This document shows positions 1-10,173 of a DNA stretch of 64,000 nucleotides, one piece after another. The DNA comes from Bartonella taylorii (GTDB lineage: Bacteria > Pseudomonadota > Alphaproteobacteria > Rhizobiales > Rhizobiaceae), in NCBI RefSeq assembly GCF_023920105.1, contig NZ_CP083693.1, positions 761,001-825,000 on the forward strand, read 5' to 3'. The first letter of the stretch is position 1. Each line of letters begins with the position of its first letter. Both the position numbers and the translations under genes were made by a program. The notes beneath the pieces were generated by a model. The model did not search any database, had not been told where the DNA came from, and was given only the letters and a program-made list of their open reading frames with translations.

Positions 1-6
1 TATGAT

Positions 7-1665
7 ATGAATGATTTGAATAATAGGAATATGCCTATGAGTGCTGTGTCTACGCAAAATGTTCGCCGAAAAAATGCGTTTCTTAGTGATACGCTTATGT
101 TTCGTATTGCTTCTACTTTGCCTAAGTTTTTATTAACAAGTTTTGAAGAAATAGGAGATTTTGTAGCGAGTCGTGAAGCGTGGGAGCATTCCTTTTTGGC
201 GAATCGTTATCGGCCAGTATTGCGCTATAATGACGAATGGGGACTGCCAACAGAAAAATTAGAGATACATTCCTCTTATCAAGCTCTTCAACAGTATTCT
301 AGACAAGCTGGTCTTGTCACATCGCTTTGGGAAAATACTTCTTCAGAAAATGGGGTGCGCTATCAAGCGCGTGCTATCCGCTTGGCTTTATCTGCTAGTT
401 TAGAAACAGGACATTTGAATGAGGTTATTATAACAAGTGCTGCTATTGCAGTCTTAATTAGTGATATGGAGCTCTTCAAAAAATGGCAAAATGTACTCTT
501 ATCACGTCAATATGATTTATCATCTAAGCCGGTTAATAGTAAAAAGGCTGCTTCACTTACTTTTGCTTTTGATGATGTTGAACAACGCGAAAAATATTCT
601 TTCAATTTTCCAAGTGTTAAGAAAATTTCTTTTGATGAAAAAATAGGGCGTGATCTGTATCGTTTAAATGTTGTAAAAACCAATGTTATTAACCCTATAG
701 TTGATGGATATCTTGTGAGTGCAGAGTTAGATGGTCATTTAAGCTGCTTTTTCGTTCCCCGTATACAAGAAAATGGTGCATTAAATGGTATCATATCAGT
801 GCGTCATTTGGTGCAGCGTTCTGGAGAATCTTTAACGCCAGAGGGAGTTGTCGGTTTTCAAGGTAGTTATGGTTGGCTTTTGGGAAATGTTGGAGAGGGA
901 ATTAAAGTCATTAAGGATATCGAAACAATGATGCGTTTTGATCAATCTGTTGTATCGGCAGGTGTTCTGCGGGCAGCCCTTCAATTTGGTATAGATTTTT
1001 TTCGGCAAAAAATGCCAGATCAGGCTTTACCACCACTGACAGAACGTATTTTTGCAGATATTGCACTGGATATTGCAGCTGCACAAGCATTGGTTTTACG
1101 TTTAGCGCGAGCATTTGATAACGCTGCAAATGATCGCTCTGAAGCAGCTTTTGCGCGAATCATGACGCCTATTATTTCTTATCACGTAAGCCAATTAGTT
1201 ATTCCTATTATTGGTGAAATTATTGCACAGCTTGGCATTGAAAGCTTTGTAGAGGGTAATCCATTATCGCAAATGTTGTGTAATGGCCCTGCACGAATTG
1301 TGAGAAATAGTTCTTCTAATCAATTGGTAAAGGATGCAATTCTCATTGCTGAAAAAGCACCAGGATTGTTCCAAAAACTGTTAGAAAAAATTGCTCTTGA
1401 TATTGGTCCAGCAGGACCACGAGCCATTGAGATTATTAAGTCTGCTGTAGAGATGGTATCGACAAACGAGGGAGCCGGAAGATTTTTTGTTGAACAAGTG
1501 GCCTATGCAGCGGCAGCAGCAGCGTTACGTTCTACTGACATAGAGCATGTTGCAAATGCTTATATGGAAAGCCGCCTTGGAGGACAATGGAGATCCTCTT
1601 ATGGAATGCTCATTGCACGATATAATGCTGGACATTTGTTAAATGTTCTTTATCCTTCTATATGA
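7..1665 (+). CDS. Acyl-CoA dehydrogenase, AidB-like
   Basis: A 552-residue protein whose length and layout fit the AidB-like branch of acyl-CoA dehydrogenases (about 540 residues), flavoproteins that oxidise acyl-CoA thioesters or, for AidB itself, take part in the alkylation response. The middle (about 220-330) has the beta-domain pattern with [20 protein letters not shown]. The helical C-terminal domain starts near [17 protein letters not shown] and carries a long Ala-rich helix (about 495-505). The ATG at 7 is the first start in the window, so a start further upstream cannot be excluded. The 3' end overlaps the convergent ruvX by 16 bases. I cannot tell whether it is a true fatty-acid oxidation enzyme or an AidB-type protein. 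Confidence 0.72.
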   Translation: MNDLNNRNMPMSAVSTQNVRRKNAFLSDTLMFRIASTLPKFLLTSFEEIGDFVASREAWEHSFLANRYRPVLRYNDEWGLPTEKLEIHSSYQALQQYSRQAGLVTSLWENTSSENGVRYQARAIRLALSASLETGHLNEVIITSAAIAVLISDMELFKKWQNVLLSRQYDLSSKPVNSKKAASLTFAFDDVEQREKYSFNFPSVKKISFDEKIGRDLYRLNVVKTNVINPIVDGYLVSAELDGHLSCFFVPRIQENGALNGIISVRHLVQRSGESLTPEGVVGFQGSYGWLLGNVGEGIKVIKDIETMMRFDQSVVSAGVLRAALQFGIDFFRQKMPDQALPPLTERIFADIALDIAAAQALVLRLARAFDNAANDRSEAAFARIMTPIISYHVSQLVIPIIGEIIAQLGIESFVEGNPLSQMLCNGPARIVRNSSSNQLVKDAILIAEKAPGLFQKLLEKIALDIGPAGPRAIEIIKSAVEMVSTNEGAGRFFVEQVAYAAAAAALRSTDIEHVANAYMESRLGGQWRSSYGMLIARYNAGHLLNVLYPSI

Positions 1666-2129
1666 TGAAGGCTTTGTATTCTGTTAAGAGCGCCTTGTAA
1701 TATGAAAGCGGCGGCAGCCGAATCAATACGGGTTGCTCTTTTAGCACGCGATACATCCATTTCTAGAAGAAAACGTTCTGCGGCAATTGTCGATAAACGT
1801 TCGTCCCAAAAAACAAATGGGATTTCTGTATGTGCTTCCATATTGCTCACAAAAGTTTTGGTTGCTTGAGCACGAGGACCGCTGCTGCCATTCATGTTAA
1901 GAGGTAAGCCAATGATAACAGCTCCAACGTTTTCACGATTAAAAATCTGTATAAGCGCATGAGCATCTAGCGTAAATTTTTTTCGTTGAAGTACAGGACG
2001 CGGATTTGAAAAAGTTAGTCCCATATCAGAAACCGCAATTCCGACAGTTTTTGTGCCTAAATCTAAGCCTGCTATTGTTTGCCTAGGTAAGAGATGTGTA
2101 ATAACTTCATTTATGTTAATAATGGTCAT
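1650..2129 (-). CDS. ruvX: Putative pre-16S rRNA nuclease / Holliday junction resolvase-like YqgF (RuvX)
   Basis: A 159-residue protein of the RNase H-fold YqgF/RuvX family, which matures the 16S rRNA 5' end and was earlier annotated as a Holliday junction resolvase. The first acidic motif is in [17 protein letters not shown] (about 19-35). It is followed by [14 protein letters not shown] (about 91-104), [15 protein letters not shown] (about 127-141) and the last Asp in [11 protein letters not shown]. All expected acidic positions are present. It is divergent from gatC with a 140-base intergenic region, an arrangement common in Rhizobiales. Confidence 0.9.
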   Translation of the reverse strand: MTIININEVITHLLPRQTIAGLDLGTKTVGIAVSDMGLTFSNPRPVLQRKKFTLDAHALIQIFNRENVGAVIIGLPLNMNGSSGPRAQATKTFVSNMEAHTEIPFVFWDERLSTIAAERFLLEMDVSRAKRATRIDSAAAAFILQGALNRIQSLHHIEG

Positions 2130-2269
2130 GAGGTTTATAATTTAGATCTTTTCGTGTTTCAGGTTCATAGTTATATTCTTTATTTGCGTTATCAATACTC
2201 TTGCGCTTGCAAATGCAGCCTTGTATAGCCGATAAATGAATATCAAAATAAAAAGCAGAAAGGCATAGT

Positions 2270-2557
2270 ATGTCTGTTGATCAAGAAACCGTCAAGCGGA
2301 TAGCACATTTAGCACGTATTGCTGTTCATGACGATGAAGCAGAGCGTATGACAAAAGAACTCAATGTCATTTTAGGTTTTGTAGAACAATTGAATGAAGT
2401 CGATGTCAGTCGTGTTAAACCATTAACCTCAGTGATGCCAATGACACTACGAATGCGTGAAGATAGTATCACAGATGGTGATAAAGTCGCAGATATCGTA
2501 GCAAATGCACCTGTTACGGAGGAAAACTTCTTTCTTGTCTCAAAAATCATTGAGTAA
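2270..2557 (+). CDS. gatC: Asp/Glu-tRNA amidotransferase subunit C
   Basis: A 95-residue GatC, the small subunit that wraps and stabilises GatA in the GatCAB complex. The complex converts Glu-tRNA(Gln) and Asp-tRNA(Asn) to the amidated forms in the cytoplasm. Family signatures are [12 protein letters not shown] near the N-terminus, the helical [17 protein letters not shown] segment and VKPLTSV in the middle; the length is typical. The start at 2270 follows an AGAAAGG ribosome binding site. It ends 31 bases before the chosen gatA start, so the two are almost certainly co-transcribed. Confidence 0.93.
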   Translation: MSVDQETVKRIAHLARIAVHDDEAERMTKELNVILGFVEQLNEVDVSRVKPLTSVMPMTLRMREDSITDGDKVADIVANAPVTEENFFLVSKIIE

Positions 2558-2588
2558 TTTTTTATATTTTAAAAACTTGAGAACCAAT

Positions 2589-4073
2589 ATGACGGATTTA
2601 ACAACTTTCACAATTGCACAAGCTCGTGATGCTCTCATAAAGAAAGAGTTCAAAGCAACTGAATTAACAGAAGCTTATTTAAAAGCGGTTGAATTGGCGA
2701 ATCCAACTTTGAACGCTTATGTGGTAATAACAGCAGAACAAGCAAGAAAAATGGCTACTGAATCAGATAGCCGTTTAGCTAGAGGGCAGGGGAGGATTTT
2801 AGAAGGAATCCCTTTGGGAATTAAGGATCTTTTTGCGACACAAGGTGTTCATACACAAGCCTGTTCACACATCCTTGATGGTTTTAAGCCGCATTATGAA
2901 TCAACCGTAACTGCTAATTTATGGCAAGATGGAGCCGTTATGTTAGGTAAGCTTAATATGGATGAGTTTGCTATGGGGTCCTCCAATGAAACGTCATATT
3001 ATGGTCCAGTTGTTAGCCCATGGAGAAAAAAGGGTTCTCATGAAAAGCTCGTACCTGGTGGTTCTTCAGGTGGTTCTGCAGCTGCTGTTGCAGCACGGAT
3101 TTGTGCTGGCGCAACAGCAACAGATACAGGTGGTTCAATACGTCAACCAGCGGCATTTACTGGGACGGTAGGGATTAAACCAACTTATGGACGTTGTTCA
3201 CGGTGGGGAACCATCGCTTTTGCCTCATCACTTGATCAAGCTGGGCCTATCGGGCGAGATGTTCGTGATTGTGCTATTTTACTTCAATCAATGGCTTCTT
3301 TTGATGAAAAAGATTCTACTTCCGTGAATTTGCCCGTTCCTGATTATGAAAGTTATCTTGGTCAATCAATCAAAGGAATGAAAATTGGTATTCCGAAAGA
3401 ATACCATCTGGAAGGAATGTCTCCTGAAATTGTCGAACTTTGGCAAAAAGGAATGAGTTGGCTAAAAGAAGCAGGTGCTGAAATTAAAGATATTTCGTTA
3501 CCACATACAAAATATGCCTTGCCTGCTTATTATATTGTTGCTCCTGCAGAAGCATCTTCTAACTTAGCACGCTATGATGGTGTTCGTTTTGGTCTCCGTG
3601 AACCGGGAAAAGATATCATTGAAATGTATGAGAAAACTCGTTCAGTTGGTTTTGGAGATGAAGTCAAACGGCGTATTTTGATTGGTACTTATGTTCTCTC
3701 ATCAGGTTATTATGATGCTTATTATCTTAGAGCTCAGAAAGTACGAACATTAGTGAAGCATGATTTTGATCAGTGTTTTGCTTCTGGCGTTGATGCTATC
3801 CTCACACCCGCAACACCAACACCAGCTTTTGGCATCGCTGATGAAAAAATAAAACATGATACTGTAGCAATGTATCTCAATGATATTTTTACTGTACCAG
3901 TTAATATGGCAGGTTTACCAGGAATATCTATTCCTGCTGGTCTCTCATCAAATGGTTTGCCACTAGGATTGCAATTGATTGGTAAACCTTTTGCTGAAGA
4001 AGTTATTTTTCAGATAGCACACATTATAGAACAAGCAGCGGGGACATTTAACTCTGAAAAATGGTGGGTATAA
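2589..4073 (+). CDS. gatA: Asp/Glu-tRNA amidotransferase subunit A
   Basis: A 494-residue GatA, the amidase-signature subunit that releases ammonia from glutamine for transamidation of misacylated tRNA. The Ser-cisSer-Lys triad is visible: Lys in [12 protein letters not shown] (about 73-84) and the serines in [13 protein letters not shown] and [11 protein letters not shown]. The frame is open from 2505, overlapping gatC, but the ATG at 2589 starts the conserved [16 protein letters not shown] region and gives the usual family length, so it was chosen. It forms an operon with gatC. gatB is not in this window. Confidence 0.95.
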   Translation: MTDLTTFTIAQARDALIKKEFKATELTEAYLKAVELANPTLNAYVVITAEQARKMATESDSRLARGQGRILEGIPLGIKDLFATQGVHTQACSHILDGFKPHYESTVTANLWQDGAVMLGKLNMDEFAMGSSNETSYYGPVVSPWRKKGSHEKLVPGGSSGGSAAAVAARICAGATATDTGGSIRQPAAFTGTVGIKPTYGRCSRWGTIAFASSLDQAGPIGRDVRDCAILLQSMASFDEKDSTSVNLPVPDYESYLGQSIKGMKIGIPKEYHLEGMSPEIVELWQKGMSWLKEAGAEIKDISLPHTKYALPAYYIVAPAEASSNLARYDGVRFGLREPGKDIIEMYEKTRSVGFGDEVKRRILIGTYVLSSGYYDAYYLRAQKVRTLVKHDFDQCFASGVDAILTPATPTPAFGIADEKIKHDTVAMYLNDIFTVPVNMAGLPGISIPAGLSSNGLPLGLQLIGKPFAEEVIFQIAHIIEQAAGTFNSEKWWV

Positions 4074-4090
4074 TAAAGAAAATCTTCATC

Positions 4091-4121
4091 AAAAAAGCAT
4101 TTCTCTAACAGAGAGATGCTT
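4091..4121 (-). terminator. Rho-independent terminator of the liv operon
   Basis: Minus-strand hairpin with a 12-bp stem (arms 4095-4106 and 4110-4121, one G-T wobble, loop of 3 bases) followed on the minus strand by six T residues (4096-4091). It lies 44 bases past the livF stop and between the convergent gatA and livF. It has no T-run on the plus strand, so it reads as the liv terminator. Confidence 0.8.
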
Positions 4122-4164
4122 CAGAGGAGAATGAGCCTATTGTTTTTTTAACATTGTGTAGTTT

Positions 4165-4875
4165 TTATCCACCAAGATATGCTTCTTTAACACGTGGATC
4201 AGAAAGCATAGCTTTACCTTCACCATGAAATAAAATATGCCCTACTTCTAGAATATAAGCATAGTCAGCAATAGAAAGTGCAGCAAATGCATTTTGTTCA
4301 ATAAGAAGAACAGTTTTTCCCATATCATTAATTTTTCGGATAATCAAAAAAAGTTCCTTTACAAGAAGCGGTGCTAAACCCAGAGAGGGTTCATCTAATA
4401 TTATCATGTCAGGATTACTCATAAGTGCACGGCCTACAGCAAGCATTTGTTGTTCACCACCTGACATTGTTCCTCCCAATTGTTTTGCTCTTTCACGTAA
4501 GCGGGGAAAAAGATCGAATATCCATTCGATATCACGGGCAATCCTTAGTTTATCATGACATATATAGGCACCTAAACGTAAATTTTCTAAAACAGTAAAA
4601 TGCGGCATAATGCGCCGTCCTTCAGGACTTAGAGCAATCCCCAACCGCAAGATTTTTTCCGGTGATTTTTTAACAATTGATTCGCCTTTATAGATAATCT
4701 CTCCATAAACAGATCGATTAAGTCCTGTAATGGAACGTACAATGCTGCTTTTTCCTGCTCCATTGGCACCAATTAAAGTTACTATACTTCCCTTCTTTAT
4801 AGACATAGAAAGATTTTGGATAGCTTTAATGGCGCCATAATGAACGTGAAGATTTTTGATTTTAAGAATATCCAT
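4165..4875 (-). CDS. livF: Branched-chain amino-acid ABC transporter ATP-binding protein LivF
   Basis: The second ATPase of a LivFGHMJ-type importer, 236 residues from the chosen start. Walker A is LIGANGAGKSS, the signature is MSGGEQQMLAVGRAL, Walker B is PDMIILDEPSLGLAP, and the H-loop region is TVLLIEQNAFAAL. The C-terminal YLGG ending is typical of LivF/LivG. The longest frame begins at 4941, but the ATG at 4875 starts the family N-terminus MDILKIKNLHVHYG and has GGAG six bases upstream, so it is preferred. It overlaps the end of livG by 14 bases, implying translational coupling. Confidence 0.93.
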   Translation of the reverse strand: MDILKIKNLHVHYGAIKAIQNLSMSIKKGSIVTLIGANGAGKSSIVRSITGLNRSVYGEIIYKGESIVKKSPEKILRLGIALSPEGRRIMPHFTVLENLRLGAYICHDKLRIARDIEWIFDLFPRLRERAKQLGGTMSGGEQQMLAVGRALMSNPDMIILDEPSLGLAPLLVKELFLIIRKINDMGKTVLLIEQNAFAALSIADYAYILEVGHILFHGEGKAMLSDPRVKEAYLGG

Positions 4876-5644
4876 AGACATCTCCGCCAAGATAAGCTTC
4901 AATAACTTTAGGGTTGTTACGAATTTCATCTGGTGTACCATTGGCTATGCAACAGCCATACTCCATTACCCAAATATATTGACAAAGCCCCATAACAACT
5001 TTCATATCGTGTTCAATAAGCAGAATAGTAAGATCGAAGTCTTTTTGCACTTTTGCTATGAATTTTCTAAGATCTTCACTTTCCTGTGGATTCATTCCAG
5101 CAGCAGGTTCATCAAGAAGAAGTAATTTGGGCTTTGTTGCTAGAGCACGCGCAATTTCCAGACGACGTTGTACACCATAGGGCAGAGTCATTGCGGATTG
5201 ATTAGCAATATGATCAAGTTGTAACCGTTCAAGAAGTTCCATTGAATTTTTATGAATTTCTCTTTTTTCTTTCAGTGCTTTTGGAAAAAACAAAGCTGAA
5301 GAAAACCATGGATATTTTTGTCTGACGTGAGCTCCCACCATAACATTTTGCAAGACCGTTAATCCTGAAAACAGGCGAATATTTTGAAATGTTCGTGCAA
5401 TATGACGCCTGCAGATAATGTAAGGAGGAGCTCCAGAAACTTTTTCCTCATCAAAAAGAATTGTTCCACTTGTGGGGGTATAAAATCCTGAAATCATGTT
5501 AAAAACAGTTGTTTTTCCAGCACCATTTGGACCAATTAATCCAGTAATGGTTCCACGTTTGATTGCCATATTAATGTTATTTACAGCAATCAACCCACCA
5601 AAACGCATCACGATATTATTGAGTGAAAGGATGGTGTCGTTCAT
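4862..5644 (-). CDS. livG: Branched-chain amino-acid ABC transporter ATP-binding protein LivG
   Basis: A 260-residue cytoplasmic ATPase. It has the Walker A GLIGPNGAGKTTVFN, the LivG-specific insert with HIARTFQNIRLF, Walker B KLLLLDEPAAGMNP and H-loop TILLIEHDMKVVM. The signature motif is the relaxed LPYGVQRRLEIARAL, usual for LivG. It overlaps livM by 4 bases (ATGA) and livF by 14 bases, so the three are one transcription and translation unit. It powers import with LivF through the LivH/LivM channel. Confidence 0.95.
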   Translation of the reverse strand: MNDTILSLNNIVMRFGGLIAVNNINMAIKRGTITGLIGPNGAGKTTVFNMISGFYTPTSGTILFDEEKVSGAPPYIICRRHIARTFQNIRLFSGLTVLQNVMVGAHVRQKYPWFSSALFFPKALKEKREIHKNSMELLERLQLDHIANQSAMTLPYGVQRRLEIARALATKPKLLLLDEPAAGMNPQESEDLRKFIAKVQKDFDLTILLIEHDMKVVMGLCQYIWVMEYGCCIANGTPDEIRNNPKVIEAYLGGDVYGYS

Positions 5645-6699
5645 AGTTTTCCCTCACTATTAGGGAACTTCTTGCGTGTTAAAAAGCAATAAATCCCATT
5701 CCATGAGAATTCACGTTGTCCCAACAATCCTTTTCGCCAAAATAAGATAATCATTAACAATAAAAGAGAAAAAACAACCATGCGGAGTCCTGGTATCCCT
5801 GGAATATGTATAAAACCTAAGTCAAGCGGACTTTCAATAATGCGAAGCCATTCAAGCATGACTGTAATAATAATGCTACCAATAATACTACCTGTAATTG
5901 AACCAAGACCACCCGCAACCACAATCATCAAAATATTAAAGGTTAGGAGAAAGTTAAACATTTTTGGATCAATCGTTGAAATAAGAGCAGCCATCAATGC
6001 TCCTCCTATACCGGCAAAAAATGCACCAACAGCAAAGGAAAAGTTACGGTAAAAAAAAGCGTTAATCCCCATCGTTTTTGCGGCTATTTCATCATCACGA
6101 ATAGCACGCAATACGTTACCAGTATTGCTTCGCAGTAAGAGAATAATGAAGATGACTGTAAATGCTAACCAACCATAGTTCCACCATAATGTCGCATTTT
6201 GAGGTATTCCTTTGATCCCCAAAGAACCATTTGTTAGGGATGTAGTGTTCGTAATAACAATTCGAATAATTTCTGCAAAACCTAATGTTGCAATTCCAAG
6301 ATAATCACCACCAAGACGTAACACTGGAAGAGCAATCAATAAACCTACGATTGCAGCACACAGACCACTTATAACAACAGCCACAAAAAAAGGTAATTGC
6401 AAATAATGCAGTGGCTCAATTATAGGTTCGAGAATCCACATCATTTCTTTTTGTTCCGGGGAAAGAAGTAAAATTGCACATACATAAGCACCAATGGCTA
6501 TGAAGCCAGCATGCCCAAGAGAAAACATACCTGTGAAGCCATAAATTAAATTAAGCGAAATTGCTAATATCGCATTAATAGCAATAAGATTAATAACACG
6601 AAGTGTATAGTCGTTAAAATGGTTGTTTGCATAAAATAAAAAACCAATAAAAATGAAGATACTGGCACATGACAGAAAAGTTGTAGCTGATTTTGCCAT
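5641..6699 (-). CDS. livM: Branched-chain amino-acid ABC transporter permease LivM
   Basis: A 352-residue polytopic inner-membrane permease. Characteristic LivM segments are LNLIYGFTGMFSLGHAGFIAIGAY near residues 50-73 (a shorter run is GMFSLGHAGFIAIG), LRLGGDYLGIATLGFAEIIR, and the EAA-like AIRDDEIAAKTMGIN. There are roughly nine hydrophobic segments. Its start codon overlaps the livH stop by one base (TAATG) and its end overlaps livG by 4 bases. Confidence 0.93.
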   Translation of the reverse strand: MAKSATTFLSCASIFIFIGFLFYANNHFNDYTLRVINLIAINAILAISLNLIYGFTGMFSLGHAGFIAIGAYVCAILLLSPEQKEMMWILEPIIEPLHYLQLPFFVAVVISGLCAAIVGLLIALPVLRLGGDYLGIATLGFAEIIRIVITNTTSLTNGSLGIKGIPQNATLWWNYGWLAFTVIFIILLLRSNTGNVLRAIRDDEIAAKTMGINAFFYRNFSFAVGAFFAGIGGALMAALISTIDPKMFNFLLTFNILMIVVAGGLGSITGSIIGSIIITVMLEWLRIIESPLDLGFIHIPGIPGLRMVVFSLLLLMIILFWRKGLLGQREFSWNGIYCFLTRKKFPNSEGKL

Positions 6700-7775
6700 T
6701 AAATTTTCTCCTGACTTTTTTTGCCCATTAAACCAGTAGGCATTACCAATAAAATCAGAATCAATAAAATAAAAGCGAAGGCATCTCGATATCCAGATAA
6801 AGCAGGAAAGAATGCAATAATCATAATTTCAATAAATCCTAGTAATAAGCCACCTAACATCGCTCCTGGAATTGAGCCAATACCTCCGATAACGGCTGCA
6901 ATAAATGCTTTGAGTCCAGGAAGAACGCCCATATAAGGTTGAATTTGAGGGTAGCGCAGAGACCACATGATGCCCGCAATAGCAGCAAGTGCTGAGCCTA
7001 TCCCAAATGTGAGTGCAATGACTTTATTGACGGAAACACCCATCAAACGCGTCGTTTCAATATCATATGAAATTGCACGCATAGCGAGACCAGGCTTTGT
7101 TTTATGGATAATCCATAGCAATAATACAATCAGAAAAAACGACACAGTAGGAACAATCAGGGACATAGGAGTAATTCTAATGATTCCTTCGGAGTTTTGT
7201 CCTACATGCCATAGAATCGGCTTTACAAGAAAATCTGGCTGCTTTACCCCTTTGGGGACACCACTAAAGAGTACGGTAGCAAGATTTTCAATAAAAAAGG
7301 AAACCCCTATTGCACCAATAAGTGCTGAGATACGTGGAGCATGACGCAGAGGTCTATAGGCAAATTGGTCAACAGTAACACCTACTGCACTTGTGATAAA
7401 AACTGAAAAACAAATAGCTAAAATCCAAATTGGTGTAAAATCTTGTGGAGCAACTTTAAAATAATAAATGAACCCTAGAGCAAGAATTAAAAAAATAGCC
7501 ATCCAATAAATTGGAGGCCGTTTTTTAAACCCTATAAATACCAAATAATAAATAAGAACGGCTAGTAATACAAGAAGGATAGCGCCCCAAGCAGGCATAA
7601 AGCTAATTGTGGAAAAGAAAACGAAATACGCTCCCAGCATAAAAATATCACCGTGAGCAAAATTAATGAGTCTCAGGATACCATAAACCATGGTGTAACC
7701 AATAGCGATAAGCCCGTAAAGTGACCCTAATGCCAGTGCATTAAAAAAATACTGGATGAACATTTCAGTGCTCAT
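6699..7775 (-). CDS. livH: Branched-chain amino-acid ABC transporter permease LivH
   Basis: A 358-residue permease, partner of LivM. The N-terminal ALGSLYGLIAIGYTMVYG followed by LINFAHGDIFMLGAY is a LivH hallmark, and AAVIGGIGSIPGAMLGGLLL is the conserved C-terminal loop. It is somewhat longer than E. coli LivH (308) because of extra hydrophobic segments near residues 50-110. The frame extends up to 7856, but the ATG at 7775 begins the conserved sequence and has GGACAAGAG just upstream. It follows livJ by 120 bases and precedes livM. Confidence 0.92.
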   Translation of the reverse strand: MSTEMFIQYFFNALALGSLYGLIAIGYTMVYGILRLINFAHGDIFMLGAYFVFFSTISFMPAWGAILLVLLAVLIYYLVFIGFKKRPPIYWMAIFLILALGFIYYFKVAPQDFTPIWILAICFSVFITSAVGVTVDQFAYRPLRHAPRISALIGAIGVSFFIENLATVLFSGVPKGVKQPDFLVKPILWHVGQNSEGIIRITPMSLIVPTVSFFLIVLLLWIIHKTKPGLAMRAISYDIETTRLMGVSVNKVIALTFGIGSALAAIAGIMWSLRYPQIQPYMGVLPGLKAFIAAVIGGIGSIPGAMLGGLLLGFIEIMIIAFFPALSGYRDAFAFILLILILLVMPTGLMGKKSQEKI

Positions 7776-7895
7776 CTCTTGTCCTTCCACATTTGTTAAT
7801 TCATACAAAATGAAACATGAAGCCTTTAGACTTTTAGTTGAGAAAAAAATCCTCAATTACTTTTTGCATTTTTATGAGTAAAACTTCCTAATTTT

Positions 7896-9029
7896 TTAAA
7901 AAGCAGGTTTAACTTCATCCAAATAGACACGTTTCCCACTCTTTATTTCAATTATACCGATAGGAATTTTAGGATTATGGTTTTCATCCATAGACATAGC
8001 ACCAAAAGGTGTTTGAAAATCTTTTAATCTGCTAAGTTCTAAAGTGATCTTTTCACGATCATCACTACCAGCATTTTCAATAGCTTTCATGAACATCATA
8101 TAACTTGTATATCCTAAAACAGAATTGATATTTGGCTCCTTATCAGGATAGGTTGCATACCACTCATTTGTGAATTCTTGTGCAGCTGCTGATATGTTTG
8201 GCATATCTACACTGTAGGGAAGTGTTGTATGTAAGAAACCTTCTGCAGCCTTTCCTGCGATTGTAGTAGTTTCTGGATTATCCATAGCATCTCCACCCAT
8301 AATCCGAAACTTTGCACCTAACTCACGCGCTTGTTTCATGATGATAGCACCTTCGGAAAAATAGGAGGGAATAAATAGAATATCTGGTTTTTGCGCTATA
8401 ATCTGTGTGAGAACAGCTGAAAAATCCTGATCTCCGGAATTATAGTTTAAGTTTGAGATAACTTCACCACCTAATTTTTTAAAAGCGCGTGCAAAATAAC
8501 TTGCGAGGCCAATCGCGTAATCGCTTGATATATCTTTGAGGATAGCTGCCTTTTTTGCATGTAAAGTTTGAGTTATATAGGTTGCAATTCCTATGCCTTG
8601 ATAGGAGTCAATAAAGCAAGCACGAAAATAATATTTTTTTCCTTGTGTAACAAGTGGACTTGTTGAGGAAGTTGCAATAGCTGGAGTTTTTTCTTTTTCA
8701 GATATTTCTCCACCAGCCAACGAGAGTGAAGAGCCATAACTACCAATGATTCCGCTAACTTTTTCACTAGCAGTTAAGCGCATAACAGCGTTAGCTGCTT
8801 CTACTTTATCGGATTTATTATCAATAATAATGAGTTCTACTTTACGTCCCAGTATTTCTGGGACTTTTTTATGTGCCAGCTGTATACCTCTCATTTCAAG
8901 CTGACCTCCAAATGCATTTTGTCCACTTAACGGAAGGTAAACACCAATTTTAATAGGCTCACTCGCGCAAACATTCGCTACAAACGCTGTTACAGCAGCG
9001 AGTGTAGTAAGTATTTTCCTTAATTGCAT
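7896..9029 (-). CDS. livJ: Branched-chain amino-acid ABC transporter substrate-binding protein
   Basis: A 377-residue periplasmic type I binding protein (Leu/Ile/Val-binding family). It has a cleavable signal peptide of about 22 residues ending VNVCASE, then EPIKIGVYLPLSGQNAFGG, the standard start of the mature fold. Other conserved parts are IIDNKSDKVEAANA and VSGIIGSYGSS. The start has AGGTG six bases upstream. It is the first gene of the livJHMGF operon. Substrate specificity within the amino-acid/amide class cannot be read from sequence alone. Confidence 0.9.
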   Translation of the reverse strand: MQLRKILTTLAAVTAFVANVCASEPIKIGVYLPLSGQNAFGGQLEMRGIQLAHKKVPEILGRKVELIIIDNKSDKVEAANAVMRLTASEKVSGIIGSYGSSLSLAGGEISEKEKTPAIATSSTSPLVTQGKKYYFRACFIDSYQGIGIATYITQTLHAKKAAILKDISSDYAIGLASYFARAFKKLGGEVISNLNYNSGDQDFSAVLTQIIAQKPDILFIPSYFSEGAIIMKQARELGAKFRIMGGDAMDNPETTTIAGKAAEGFLHTTLPYSVDMPNISAAAQEFTNEWYATYPDKEPNINSVLGYTSYMMFMKAIENAGSDDREKITLELSRLKDFQTPFGAMSMDENHNPKIPIGIIEIKSGKRVYLDEVKPAF

Positions 9030-9081
9030 TGTACACCTGCCTTAGTTTAGTTGTGGATTTTTATCGTAACTCTCAGTTCTT

Positions 9082-9108
9082 CTTATATTGAACTTCCTCA
9101 TCATGCAA
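9082..9108 (-). promoter_or_regulatory. Putative livJ promoter
   Basis: On the minus strand TTGCAT (9108-9103) is followed 15 bases later by TATAAG (9087-9082), about 55 bases before the livJ start. The -35 element falls within one copy of a 14-bp tandem repeat. The spacer is shorter than ideal, so the promoter call is tentative. Confidence 0.4.
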
Positions 9109-9125
9109 GCTTCATCATGTAAGCT
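9098..9125. repeat. 14-bp tandem repeat upstream of livJ
   Basis: Two adjacent 14-mers, TCATCATGCAAGCT (9098-9111) and TCATCATGTAAGCT (9112-9125), identical at 13 of 14 positions. They sit 69-96 bases upstream of livJ and overlap its likely -35 box, a position typical for an operator. Confidence 0.75.
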
Positions 9126-9379
9126 ATAGGTTATGCAAATATCGCTATGTGAAAAACCTTAGTTATACTACCTCTTGTAAGACGCGTGTTGTGAGATAGT
9201 TGAAACAGACGATAAAACATTTTTGTAAATATTCAGGTTTATGGAGTGATATTAACATAAGAGATGCGACAATATGGGGAAATCTTATCTTGGGGCTTGC
9301 GTGTTGATACAAGAGCAATGTTTACTTAAAAGCAGAGAATCAATATCGTATAATTAGACCTACAGGATCACATTTTATT

Positions 9380-9955
9380 ATGACGAGTAAGGATGCATTA
9401 AAGGATTATTCCCTGTCTGAAGACAGTTTAGGTGCTTGTGGTGAAATTATTGAAATTAGCGGTGTCATTAAGTGGTTTGATGGTAGTAAGGGGTATGGGT
9501 TTATTATACCTGATTTACCTGGTTTTCCTGATATATTATTGCATGTTACGGTGATGCGGAGGGATGGGTTTCAAACAGCTCTGGAGGGTGCTAAAGTTGT
9601 CTGTGCTGTGGAAAAAACTGAGCGAGGGTTAAAGTGTGTTCAGGTGAAGTCTATAGATTGTTCCTCAGCGATTCATCCGTCAGAAATTCCGGCTCGTACA
9701 CATGTTGTTGTTACTCCAGAAAGTGGTTTAGAGCGCGCAATTGTCAAGTGGTTTAATCGCGATAAAGGATTTGGTTTTTTAAGCCGTGGGCAGGGAACAG
9801 AAGATATTTTTATCCATATGGAAACATTGCGCCGTTTTGGTCTAGCAGAGCTTCGCTCTGGACAAGTTGTTCTTGTGCGTTTTGGTAAAGGTGAAAAGGG
9901 TTTGATGACAGCGGAAATTTATCCTGATATAGGGATTCCGTTTGCTACGCATTGA
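9380..9955 (+). CDS. Protein with two cold-shock domains
   Basis: A 191-residue protein with two CspA-type OB-fold domains joined by a linker. Domain 1 (about 27-92) has VIKWFDGSKGYGFI (RNP1) and DILLHV (RNP2). Domain 2 (about 118-185) has IVKWFNRDKGFGFL and DIFIHM. Such double-CSD proteins are common in Rhizobiales and bind single-stranded RNA or DNA. The first domain is the more divergent, with an insertion PDLPGFP between its RNP motifs. The ATG follows AGGA at 11-12 bases. It appears to be transcribed alone. Confidence 0.88.
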   Translation: MTSKDALKDYSLSEDSLGACGEIIEISGVIKWFDGSKGYGFIIPDLPGFPDILLHVTVMRRDGFQTALEGAKVVCAVEKTERGLKCVQVKSIDCSSAIHPSEIPARTHVVVTPESGLERAIVKWFNRDKGFGFLSRGQGTEDIFIHMETLRRFGLAELRSGQVVLVRFGKGEKGLMTAEIYPDIGIPFATH

Positions 9956-10173
9956 TATTTCACTCTTAGAAGTTATATAGACGGTCCCTTTGTTTTTTAC
10001 GAGAGATGCCGTGGCGCGAACGTAAATAGCTATAAAGCTGACACGTACAAAAGAAAATATATCTGTAAAGCCATAAATCAAATGAGGTGCATTGCGAACT
10101 TATTCTTTTATTTTGTAAATTCTGATGTTTTTTATACAATAAAATTAAAGAATTATATGTGGTGGTGATAAAA

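Larger units (their letters stand above)
9030..9379. other. Divergent intergenic region livJ / cold-shock gene
   Basis: A 350-base region between divergent genes. It holds the tandem repeat and putative livJ promoter on the left. On the right there is a consensus -10 box TATAAT at 9349-9354, 26 bases before the cold-shock gene, without a clear -35 at the right distance. I see no coding sequence in it. Confidence 0.5.
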
